A stretch of 64,000 bases of DNA from Aspidiotus rigidus (Eukaryota > Arthropoda > Insecta > Hemiptera > Diaspididae). Made by a program: the position numbers and the translations under genes. Below, one piece after another: positions 32,340-43,534 of this stretch. The DNA lies in NCBI GenBank assembly GCA_035079385.1, contig JAVHKY010000023.1, forward strand, positions 6,588,001-6,652,000, given 5' to 3'. Position 1 is the stretch's first letter. Every line of letters begins with the position of its first letter. The notes under the pieces were generated by a model that was given only the letters and a program-made list of their open reading frames with translations, was not told the origin of the DNA and did not search any database.

Positions 32340-32860
32340 TAAGTCTAGTATAATATAGTTTGAGAGTCAACATTTTTCTCGAATCTCAAACTATGTATGA
32401 TAGGTGTGGGACTTGAAAAAATTCCTATCACATACAGCTTGAGAGTCGAAAATTTTCCAAGTCCCTCTCCTATCATATATGGCTCAATAGTCGAAATTTT
32501 TTCGAATCCCCTTCCTACCATATATGACTCGATAGTCGAAATTTTTTCAAAGTCTCCCTTCTATCATATATAGCTCGAGAGTCGAAATTTTTCCAAGTCC
32601 CTCTCCTATCATATATATAGCTCGATAGTCAAAACTTTTCTAAGTTTTTTGTTGGACGGCGGAAGGCAAATTTCTCAAAAAGCCACTCATAGAACAGGAT
32701 CCCTGTTAAAATTTTGACTCTTGAGCTATATATGATAGAAGGGGGACTTGAAAAAATTCCTATCATATATGGCTCGAGAGTCAAAAGTTTTCTAAGTCCC
32801 TCTCGTATCATATATGGCTCGATAGTCCAAATTTTTCCAAGTTTTTTGTTGGACAGCGGA
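32340..32860. repeat. Tandem array of an about 46-bp unit
   Basis: At least eight units of the kind CTATCATATATGGCTCGA / GAGTCGAAATTTTTCCAAGT. The array is interrupted at 32640-32720 and again at 32840-32910 by the leader GTTGGACGGCGGA...CAAATTTCTCAAAAAGCC and an ACAGGNNCCTGTTAAAA end. The same unit and leader occur inverted at 8141-8330 and 35005-35330, so unit plus leader form one dispersed repeat family. Confidence 0.65.
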
Positions 32861-33814
32861 CGGCAAGATTCTCAAAAAGCCCCCTATAGAACAGGTTGCC
32901 TGTTAAAACATCACTAAATATCACGACAGCCACATCTAACCACTTTCTCTGATAATAAAATCCTACTGGAACTGGATACTTCGATTGATATTGATAAGTA
33001 AATTAATTAAGCGTAGATATCATTTCAAACAATCAAAGATCACGTTCTGTATTCATAATTCGAATCACGATTCTATACATATTGTATTTACGCAATTGAT
33101 CAAAAACTCATCGCAATTGATCAAAAACACATCAGACTACTCCTACTATTCAGATGATAGTTTTCTATTTACTTTCGGGATTTGTAGATTAAATCTCATT
33201 GCGCTTCTCTTTTGATTTAGAGCATTCGAGTTCCTGAGAACCAAAACATAAGAACCTACAAAATAATTTGAAATTTCATAATTCACAAAAAGCAGAAGCT
33301 ATATGCGATCAAGTATCATCAGTACTGTCGATTAAAATATCTACCTCTTACGAGATTATCGAACATTTTCTAATGTTGTTCCGCGATTTGTGAAATAAAT
33401 CTCACAGGCTAGTTTTTCCTTCGATTTCGAGTTTTGAATACAACGATGCTGTGACGTAGGCGTGAACGAAGAGGATACCGTATACGTCCAAACCACAATT
33501 TAAAAACGCCAATATTGGAAAAGAGGGATGTTTGTATTGGAAAACTAGTGTGATAATTGGATTTCTCATCAAAAAATTGTCTTAGTAACGCATATTTACG
33601 TCCCAATTAGCCGTATTAATCTTATTTTAAGAAAATAGAACTTCTTCCCGATCGTTGATTTCGATATACGTCAAATCTGGGGTTTGCAAATTAACAGTTA
33701 TAACTGTTATAACCGATAACCGAAACAAAAAAAGTTCGTTAACCGTTTGACCGATAACCGTTTCAAATTTTGAGAATGTATGACCAATAACCATTTTAAT
33801 TACCGGTACCTACA

Positions 33815-36240
33815 TTCAAAAAAAAACATTGAAATTTTGAATTTCAACGATGATTTATATCGATGACTTCATAAAATTCTGACTTAAAATTGTCTGCAAC
33901 AGACGGGAGGAATAATTCCAAAGCGGAAGAGGACGGATACTTAAAAAAATTTTGACTTTTCATCAGCCAGAAATAAAAAGCAGTACAATGAAATTTGGAA
34001 TTTCAAAATCTATATGTCATCATCAGTGAGGAAGGAGGCGGGGGGGGGGGGGTTAGGATGTTTAGAAGAATTTTGACTCTTTACCAGCTACATACACGAA
34101 AAAGGGGGCAAGAAATTTTTAATTCCGAGTGGGCAGGACCAATTCAGAGAGGAATGAGAATTTCAACTTTTCATCTGTTAAATGCACAAAGAAATGACGC
34201 TTAATGAAATTTTAATTTTTTTTTTCTTCTTGTTTTTCTAACAGGGAACCTATTTCACCGGGGGGGGGGGGACTCTCCGAAAAAACATTCGGCCTCCACC
34301 GTCCGGCCGGTAAAGCCCGCGGAGCTTGAAAATTTTCCAAGTCCCTCTCCTATCATATATATACCCCGGAGGTCGAAATTTTCTTCTAAATCCCCCTCCT
34401 TTCATGCATAGCTTGGGAGCGGGGCCTATGACGTCACAGGTCAGCCTTGTGACATCACAGTCTGAAGATTTCATTGATAACTTTTTTTCAAGTTCCCTTC
34501 CTATTATGTATAGCATTAAAATCTGAGTCTGTGACATCACAATTTGATGATATCATAAGTCAGCCTTGTGACGCCACAATCTACATTTTTCAGATCCCAC
34601 GTGCCCCATAAAACAGATTCCTCGCCAAAATTTCAACTTTTGAGCTATATAACGCGTTTGAGATGTGGACATACCGGAAAATTAACAGAATCAAGTGGAC
34701 GGAGAAGGTTCGAAATGAAGAAGTACTGAGGAGGGTAGGAACTGACAGCCCAATCCTGCGGAACACGATTAAAGCTAGCAAACGTCAGTTCATCGAGAAT
34801 AAAATGACGAACGACGAACTGTTCTCTTTGGTGGCCAATGGGAAAATTCCAGGGAAGAAAACAAGAGGAAGAAAGAGGATTACCATAATTGACCGAACAA
34901 TGAAATAGAATAGAACAACATTAAAATTGTAAATCATAGTTTAGTGGTAAGATGTAAAGTTCTTGTCGATTGCAACCTCCCGCATGGGAGATGCATACAA
35001 ATACAAATATGATAGGAGGGCGACTTGGAAAAATTTCAACTCTCAAGCCTTATATGATAGGAGGGGGACTTGGAGAAATTTCGACTCTCGAGCCATTATG
35101 ATAGGAGGGAGACTTGGAAAAATTTCGACTATCGAGCTACAGTATACATGAGATGAGAGGGACTTAGAAAAATATAAACTCTCGAGCTATCATATACAGC
35201 TCGAGATTTGAGAAAAATTTAGACTCTCAAACTATATTATACTAGGCTTATAGTAGGTCTAGGCTTCCTTGAATTTTCAATACCAAATCCCTTTGACTCA
35301 TAAAACAGGTTCCCTGCGTTCTTCGTTCAACTTCGTTAAGGAAGCCATCGTTTTTTAATACATCCAACCACATAAACAAAGAAAATAAGTACTGAGAGAA
35401 AAAAAAAAAAAACAAAAAAAAAGGAACAGGGAAAAAATGAGAGAAAAAAAAATACAAAATATATGGAAGAATAAAAAAAGAGAAAGATAATGGTGAAAAC
35501 AATTTATTTCGATATAACAGTCCGTTGCGTTGCCAGGACTGGTGCCGAATTTAAATTCAGTCAATAATGATATAGACGCTCTTTGAAGTTTATAAAGAGT
35601 CAAGTGTAAAATCAAAAAAAAGAATAAGTGTTGGAAAGAGGATTGCTACTGAGCTTGAAAAATTGAATTTAAATGTTGACGGAAAGAGGTAGGTCTGAAA
35701 GAAATCTGAAAATATGTGGGAGAATCGAAAGATTTTCGGATGATAGGCAAACTCTATAGACTATGAGTGGAGGGGTGGAGATGTTCAGGAAAATTTTGAC
35801 TTTGAATTACATTTAAAATGAAGTAATGAAATTTTTAATTTCAAACAATAAATTTTATCAAAAATGAGACTTGATAAAATGTTGACTCAAAACTGTATAC
35901 TATGAGGCGGAAGAAACAATTCCGAGGGGAATGTCGACTTTTTATCAGCTAAATACATAGAAAATGGCACAATGAAATTTGGAATTTCAAAATATATAAG
36001 GGGAAGAAGGATGTTTAGAAGAATTTCGACTTTTCATCAGTTGAGTAGGTACAGGAAAAAATGACGCTTAATAAAATTTTGAATTTCAAACCAAGTAATA
36101 TGAGTGGAGGGGAAAAATTGCGACATTTAAAATTGGATAATGAAATTTTGACCTAAAACCGTATACTATAAGATGGTAGAAGAATTCCCAGGGGGAGGGA
36201 GACGGATAGAGAAAGTAGCGCCGTACAAAAGTCGTAATAT
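33815..36240. repeat. Degenerate short-repeat tract, copy B
   Basis: Equivalent to 7340-9430 in copy A with the same motifs. Homopolymer G runs of about 14 (34038-34052) and 11 (34260-34270) are longer than in A. It is interrupted by the LINE tail at 34650. Confidence 0.6.
34650..35008 (+). mobile_element. 3' end of a non-LTR retrotransposon, copy B only
   Basis: The plus frame to TAG at 34906-34908 (from an internal AFEMW start near 34652) reads MWTYRKINRIKWTEKVRNEE, then RR, TIKASKRQFIENK and GKIPGKKTRGRKR. This is the well-known tail that follows reverse transcriptase in RTE/Jockey-like elements (MW..RRM..I.W.D.V.NEEVL). About 85 nt of 3' UTR follow, ending in an ATACAAATACAAAT tail. It is 5'-truncated and absent from copy A. 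Confidence 0.75.
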
Positions 36241-36942
36241 TTTTCCATGAAAATTAGTGAATCGTCAATTTGATTTTTCAGCATTATATTCGTTGTTTAT
36301 CGATAATAGAAATTTATTTTCGTGTCAACAAGATATGTAGGAAAGCCGTAGCCAATATGTATTTAACTTTGAAGCTTCATTACAAATATCAAGGGAGAAA
36401 TTTTTAATCTCTAAACCCCTTATAACCATTTTAAATTTTCCAGTTCCTTTCGATAAAATCGGGAATTCAAATATTTTCGACCATCGAGCGATACGTACGA
36501 TAAAATAACAAGTTCGGATCTAGAGACTTCAAGAGTATATATTATTCACTGTTCCGTATCGTACACCATAATGATTTTCATATCGTATACGTTTTGAAGT
36601 AGATATAATACCGATAATAGGCTAATTATAGATTGCTAAGCACATTAATACTCCATCGAAGGTGCAGAATCTTCATTCGATGCTATACTGCCTCCACTCA
36701 ATCCTAGCTTAATCACGCATATTACCAGGTTAAACCTGACTGTCCAATTGTTAAATTGTGCGGTAGTTGTTGGTACAAGCGGCCCTTATTTTGGCAAATA
36801 AATTATTTGTTTTGACTTCATTATCAATTTGCTGCATTTTATGAAGATATATCTGAAAAAAATAAGAATTATCAATGTGAAACTTGGCGAATAAAAAAAA
36901 AAAAACTTTGAGAAAATGAGCAACGTTTTCAAAAAAGTTAAT

Positions 36943-37060
36943 GCCAACGGCACGTGGCTTTCCCAGGCGGTCACCCATCCAAGTACTAACCACGCTCGAT
37001 GCTGCTTAACTTCGGTGATCGGACGAGAACCGGTGTGTTCAGCATGATATGGCCGTTGAC
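36943..37060 (-). rRNA. 5S ribosomal RNA gene or pseudogene, copy B
   Basis: 118 nt on the minus strand, like 10065-10182. It keeps the canonical CTCGTCCGATC, AAGTTAAGCAGC and TAGTACTTGGATGGGTGACC blocks. The first bases read GTCAACGGCC, which weakens one pair of helix I against the GCCGTTGGC 3' end. A TTTTTT run lies just downstream on the minus strand. Confidence 0.85.
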
Positions 37061-37393
37061 GAAGGTAAGTGCGCAGTCTTCGCATTTGGACGTTCCCTAC
37101 TGTAAGCACGGCACATGGCGAACACATACAATTAATTCTCTCGTGCGAAAACAGACAGGTCTATATTCTTCTCCGAGTCGAATCTAGCAGTCAGCACTCA
37201 GCAGTGAGTCCATCTTTAGATCTATAAGTTATCAGCTCCGATTAGGATCGTATGATGAAATAATTGAAAATCCACAAGTATTTCTCTTCACTAGTTAAAC
37301 ATGTCACGTGATAAAATTTCTGGCAATATACGTAAAACATTCAGATAAACCTTGTTTTCGAAATTTCTACTTTTCAAACTTCGTTATTGTACG

Positions 37394-38415
37394 ATGTCGT
37401 TTTCCTACGGGAGGATAATTCGCTGTTCTGGAATTCTTCCCGATATCTTTTATATTGGAACTGCGCATCGAAATATTAACTTCAATTGTGAGTTCTCGAA
37501 TTATCTTGCATGTACCGGTACTTTGGGTAATCGTTGTTATAGGTAAGTAAGTGTGTGAGAAATTAAATTCCATAATACCGTAATATTCGAAAAATTATTA
37601 TAGATTCTGATGATGCAATATAGCACTCGTATTTTTCAGCGTCTCAAATGAACAAAAAAATGTAAAATCTGAGGACTGGAATTATTATTCTCGCAAATTT
37701 TATTTACCAGAACCGAAGGATTCAGTCGAGACATACAAGCGTATCTACGAATTTACCAGTCTATTGGTTAGTAAATTTCATTAGTGAATTTTATACGATA
37801 CTTCTGCAAAAATCTTTTTTTGAAGGCTAACACTCTATTATTGTTTATTACGCGATGAAATTTCGAATCGTTCTCTGATGATACTCGCATGGTAAAACTA
37901 TTACAGGAAGATGCGAGGGTAGTCAAATGGATGCTTCTTATGTGTAGCGAAATCGACAAGTACGAAAGGATCTTCCACGATGAAAGGCATCACAACAGAA
38001 AAAATCCGAATAATTTCATGTACGATTACCAACGGGCAGAGAAGTATGCTTCAAAAAAATCAGGGAAATCGCTGTACTATGATAACCTTAACTTTCGTGA
38101 AATAGAACTGAGGCGGCAGTTATGGTCATTCTAGATAATCCGCCGACTCATCATTATAATGTAAAAGATCTTATAAAACATGTGACGGACAAAAAATCAT
38201 TTAGCTGGGGTGTAGCAGGACTCCACGCTATTTGTTTCGCAGAATTGTATCGTTTTGCTAGCAGACGTTTTAAATATGATGTTACAGATCTTCGAGAATC
38301 GAAGATAGATCCAGAGATAAAAGATGCGATCAAAATATTGATGCGTGATTTTGAACTTTCCCCCTACCTTTGCAAATATAAAGACGGTTCTGTGGAGTAC
38401 GCATCCTTAATATAG
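37394..38415 (+). pseudogene. Broken copy B of the unknown three-exon gene
   Basis: Exon equivalents 37394-37526, 37604-37766 and 37907-38415. Exon 1 has a 6-nt in-frame insertion. Exon 2 lacks one base against copy A (GCAATATAGCAC for GCAATAATGGCAC), which gives a frameshift and an immediate TAG. Exon 3 lacks four bases (ATTCTAGATAAT for ATTCTATCTAGATAAT), which brings a TAG at 38132-38134. The rest is nearly identical to A, so the breakage is recent. Confidence 0.7.
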
Positions 38416-39365
38416 TGCCGTATCCTACAAATGTTCCGTTTTTTAACTGTTTCTTCGTGAATGAAAAATGTATTCTCGATCGTTCATCAATGGTTCAAAT
38501 TATACATTTTGAAAACTTATTCCTAGACTTTGCAGAAAATGTAGGATACTTTCAAATAGGTATTGTATGTGTATATCGGTCTGTGAATATGAGGTTTCAT
38601 TTAGCTGAGGCTTCGTGTTTGGAGTGATTATGATGAAATATTTTTTCAACATCAAAACTGTTAGTTTATATACTCGTAATAAGTCGTAATAGAACGACGT
38701 TTCAGTCGTAAAAATATCGTAAAGTGATGTTTGTTGTCGATAATATTATGATATTTTATAATCGAAGTAGTACTGTACCGGCCGATTAAACGTTATGTAC
38801 CGGTACTGTACAAATTTTATGTGATCTATTGTATATGTGCTACTGGTATTACTGAAGTATGTAAGCCTGTTAGCGTTACCCAGAAGACTTCACGAGAAGG
38901 CTAGCTTACATAGTCTTCCAAAAAATAGCGACAGTGACTGTCTTTGTCCTGAAAAAAGTTGAGTCTCTAATCCACCCCCTGGAAAGGGTTTCGTCATAAG
39001 TTACGTCAATTTCACGATGCACCACAGTCTGAACACTCCTGTACCGCCTCATGGAAGCATACGCTGTGAATCAGGATGCAGCAGCATTTTGTGGATATTA
39101 CACCGGGCTCGAATGTACGTAAGCTGGCCTCCTTCTCCTTGTGGTATCTTCTAGGTAACGCTCACTGGCTTATACGCTTTAGTAATAACAGTAGCACATG
39201 TACAGTGAGAATATCTGGAAAATGAATCAATACAGTGATTGTAATCTCATCTAGAAAATTGTGTCAAAATAATACACAGAAATTTATTACTCATATCATC
39301 GGTTAATCATTTACTTAACAAAAGACAAGTATATCTAAGTGTATACTGGATGGACCAGAAAGATT
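38416..39365. other. Downstream flank of the broken gene, copy B
   Basis: Nearly identical to 11519-12466; nothing further recognised. Confidence 0.4.
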
Positions 39366-39887
39366 TTACCAGTTAAAAGGGAGTTCGAACTAAACCGGTT
39401 CCGACGTAATAAATAGCGAAACGTTAAGATGTATGTACTTCGAATCTACGAAATCTGTATATTAATTTTGTCTTCAATTTGCGCCCCTACTCAACTTTCT
39501 ACGACTTCTTTGAGCCGAATTAGGGACTAAAATATGCCAAAAATTGACCAATTTGCCAAGATTTCCGAAATATGAAATTGAAAATTCCCCCTCTTTCAAG
39601 CTTCATAGAGTTATTCAGGTATTTTTTTGGGGGAATCGGCGTTAAATTTTACCTTCAAATGAAGTAAAATATTATGAAAGTTTAGACGATTTCAAATTTT
39701 TAATAATTTGGGTACCTATTGGTCAATTGTTTGCCCATTTTGATCCATAACTCGGCTCAAGAAAGTCGTAGAAAGTTGAGTAGGAGGGCAAATTGAGATA
39801 CAAATTTCATCGATTTGAAATATACATCTAACATTTTGCGTTTCTGCGCTGGAGTGAATTTAGCGCGAACTTCTATTTAACTGGTAA
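39366..39887. mobile_element. Foldback element, copy B
   Basis: The same element as 12467-12985, with TTACCAGTTAAA termini and the inner inverted GCGCCCCTACTCAACTTTCT block. Small indels only. Confidence 0.65.
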
Positions 39888-42072
39888 GTAGGTAAGTTAA
39901 CATCTTTTGTAGGCATATATTTTCAAGGAAATGTTAATAAATAATATAAGTCAAGAGTACCTACGAATCTAGAATTGAAAAACCAGAGACAATTTCGATA
40001 TCAGCTTTGCAGTACTAATTACTATGGGAGGAATGGATTTATCCCAGAAAGGCAAAATCGTCGGTAGTACAAATAATGACTGTCAGAACAGTGTTTACTA
40101 TTAGAGAAGCTGAACGATTATTCTTTTAGATTATTTAAATTATTTCTAGTACAAATGCGTTAAATATAATACGGAAATAAGTAATTTATAAATGAAACAG
40201 AACTATCAGATATCGTCAAGGTCACTACAGACGGAAAAATTCTTTAATAAAATCTTTTTCAGTCGAACTTATAACTAATTCTAATAACTTCACATCAAAA
40301 CATTTAAAGCTGACAACCAGTTTACGTGATCATTCATTTATTCTAACGAATTACTCATCAAGCCTCCTGAGTGTCGTCATACTAAGGCTTCTCTACCTCT
40401 TTTGAAGAAGTAATCCAGTTTTTAAAGAGGCACAAAAGCTAACCTAGGTACTCAGGCAATGATTGAAATGGTGAATATGCTTGAGTGTAGAGAACGAGAA
40501 TCACGTTTGTGCAAATAAAGTTGGAAACGTTATCAAAATCAGTTTTTGAAGGAAGCAATAAGTTTAAAAAAGAAGTCACATTCAGCGTATAAATTAAACG
40601 CAGGAAAGTCGCACCGCGGCGATGAACGCCAAATTGATCTCACGGGGCCGCCGCAATAATAAAGTAATAGAGACGAGCTAAGGGAATTGGTACGACGAAG
40701 TAATTTTTTCTGGTACCGCACAATGGTGCTACGAAAAGTGTATTGATGGATAGTATGACTAGCTAAATCGACAAAATATCATTTTTCCTTCTCTAGGTAC
40801 CTATGTTGTCGCTATAAATACAATTTATTTCCTCTTGCGCGCTCGTGACATTTTGACATATTTCATTTTCTTCCTTCAGATTCTGCAATATTGTCAGGAA
40901 AAAAAACCATTTGGTTGGTCGAGTAGAGTTCGAGGCAAGAATATCGCCAAAGAATGAAAACGACTTTACGAATTTATTTATCAGAGTATTCGAGCATTAA
41001 TTTAAATTAATCAAGCGAGTTCGAATTCCAGAACTTACATATGAGAAAATTAACTAACCTCACTAACGGAGTTGATTTTAGATAGAAGCTCAGGAAGAAA
41101 GAACGTAATTACACGAGCGGAGATGAACGCTCCAATCATGTGAATTACATTTAAATGCGTTCTTTTTATTAAGTTAGTTGAGAAAATTCCGAAATTTTGA
41201 TGACTTTCTTGAATTTTTTTCTACGAACATGACTAACAGTTGGATGACGGTCTAAATGCCACAGTTTTTGAAAAATTAATAATTCAAACATGATACAAAT
41301 CGTATCGTCGATGATTTGTAACAAACGAACAAAAATACCCAAAACTTATCAAATATTTTATTTCAATTTCATTAAAAAAAAAAAAAAATAATCAAAATGG
41401 AATGATATTTGTAAGTATAAAGTTGTAACGAAGGCCATAAAGCGCATCTTGTCAGGTTACACCTGGATCATGAGAATCTTAAATCAATAAAGATTACCTC
41501 TAAATTAGATCAACGTATAAAAAATTATCACAGATCTGGTTTTATATTTAAAAGTAGGATAGAAAAACGAACAAAACAATTAAAAAATCTGCATTTCCGT
41601 CGCATAAGTTGATGCCAAAATGATAGGACTAATAACTTCCTAAAATATAAAATTGAAACACCACGGACTCCGACATGATTTGAAATGTTGCGAAACAAAA
41701 ATAAAATAATACAGCCTCGCACGGTTTACCTTAACATACGGTAACGAAAGAAAAATTACAAAAAACTAGAACGAAAAAAAAAAAAAAAAAAAAACTGTAT
41801 ACCATTTTTCGCAGTTGTGAATAGAGTCCGGAAACATGGCTGTTAGAAATGATTAGGTACAAAGATTCAAGCTCCTGTTTTTTTTTTTTTTTTTCAAAAC
41901 TACGGAGAATGGTTTACTTTGGACCAACACCACTATAATGTTTACAGTCCTAAATGCAAAAAACAATGAAAAACTGGTTCCCAACCCAAAAATTGATATC
42001 AGGACAATTCACTAAAATCCACCAAGAAGAAATTTAGTCTGCTAGCCATCCGAATATAATTTGATATTAATT
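39888..42072. other. Intergenic DNA, copy B
   Basis: Collinear with 12986-15156. Long A and T runs near 41775 and 41880. No supported gene. Confidence 0.45.
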
Positions 42073-42545
42073 TTAGGAGTGGCCATCCGACGGCTGTACC
42101 ATGATTATATCCTCTGAAGAATCGCTTTCATAACTAATATCACTTTCGTCATAATACGGCTGCACAATTGTAGGTCGCCCTGAAAGGAAGAAACTGGTAC
42201 TTAAAAACTTCCGTGATTATAATATCAATTTAAATTAATTACACATTCAAACATACCATTCAATCCAGCTGAGAAAAAATCTTTTTCGTCGTCGCTTAGC
42301 AGTATAGATTTTTCTTTAGTTGGTATAGGTTTGAATTTGATTTTGTAATCAAAATTATTATCAAAACAGCCGGTATAACAGTACAATACAGCTCCCACGA
42401 AAATTAGACCGAATACGCCTAAAATTAAAATTCGTGATTGAGAATTTCAGTTCACAGTGAAAATTATTGTGAAATAGACCGAAGGTTACCTGAAGCGAGC
42501 AAGAATAGTGTGCGTGGCATTCGGAGAACACGATTATCTTTGACA

Positions 42546-42550
42546 AGAGT
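42546..42550. repeat. Target-site duplication AGAGT of the BEL element (left)
   Basis: AGAGT precedes the left LTR and is repeated at 50392-50396 after the right LTR. The empty site in copy A reads GACAAGAGTGAAGAATG near 15630. Five bases is the usual length for BEL/Pao. Confidence 0.9.
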
Positions 42551-43534
42551 TGTCGGATATTCTTACCAGAAATAATCAAACTAACATCGAAAGGAGAAGA
42601 TCGATATGACCGGCCTAGTTTGATAAAGAATAGGACAAATAGTAAATTTGGAGAAGCGAGCAAAGCTTGAGACTGCGTGCTTCACTATTACCGGTTCAAT
42701 TAGAGTATCGCGATTGTAGCGCCACTCGAAGCGAAATGGTAAACAGGGTTCGATCGCTCCAGGAGGCGGACGCGTATGTAACATTCCAGACTCTCGATCC
42801 ATTCTACGCAAAACAACCGACGCAAGCCACATTGGACTTGCGCCGGAAATTTCCCGTAGGACAGCTAACTCTACTTCTAGTGAAAGGAAACATTCTAAAT
42901 GACAGGATGCATTTATTAGAAAAGGAAGGGAAACAATAATCATCTTTAAGATAAAATTAAAGGTTGATGTCTTCGTTGCAAAGGTAGCTAATATTAAGAG
43001 TGACGATCATACTCCGTCGGCGCCGGCTTCCGTCTTACCTAACGGCAACAGAAAGAAAGAGTTACCGTTAGTCATATAGAGTCAGAATTCCAGTAAATTA
43101 TCTTATCAAAGTACAAGATAAAGCAAAGGAAAGATCGAAAGATCGAGTGAAGACCATTATGGGGCTAACTCAGATGAAGACGGATCAAGTCAACGCTTCA
43201 GGAGAAGCTATCATTAGAAAACTGACCTTTGAGATTCCATCTTCCATCTTCACAAATATAATATAAGTAATTATTAAATGTTAATTTAGCTACACCAGTC
43301 ACAACGCAAAGTTAACAGTGTTTACGCACTAATAACCAGAGATAGGATTGTGTGATTTCGCTCAATGCTATCCTCGCTTGTCAACCTTGTCAACAAACTT
43401 TTAGGTTGTCTGAGCAAGGTTCGTGATTTTGTGATGTGACGTCATGGCTGGAGGTTTCTACAGCCTCGATAGTTTAATTTCGATAGCTTGATCGAAAGTC
43501 GAAATAGTGACGTTGGTGGTCGCTATTTTCGACA
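42551..43534 (-). repeat. 3' LTR of BEL element 1
   Basis: Begins (minus) TGTCGAAAATAGCG and ends GAATATCCGACA. An extra TGTCGAAAAT lies just outside it next to the purine tract (43535-43545). A CRE-type TGACGTCA is at 43437-43444 in U3 and an AATAAA (minus) at 42912-42917. Short frames inside are chance. Confidence 0.9.

Larger units (their letters stand above)
31393..33475. mobile_element. 2083-bp element with TA target duplication, copy B only
   Basis: Perfect 15-bp terminal inverted repeats TCCTCTTCGTTCACG at both ends, flanked by TA on each side. Copy A holds the empty site (GGATATACCATATACG near 6430). TA targets are typical of the Tc1/mariner superfamily and some others. No transposase frame is seen inside. 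The cargo is repetitive: GC-rich palindromes (31780-31920), a CA/TA microsatellite (32075-32130) and 46-bp tandem repeats (32340-32860). Confidence 0.75.

Noticed and set aside
32340..32860. CRISPR-like array
   Set aside because: The units are imperfect, contiguous and without spacers, in a eukaryotic sequence; it is a tandem satellite.
42581..42943. 120-codon and 90-codon frames in the LTRs (also 49438-49800)
   Set aside because: They lie in LTR sequence and exist twice only because the LTRs are identical.
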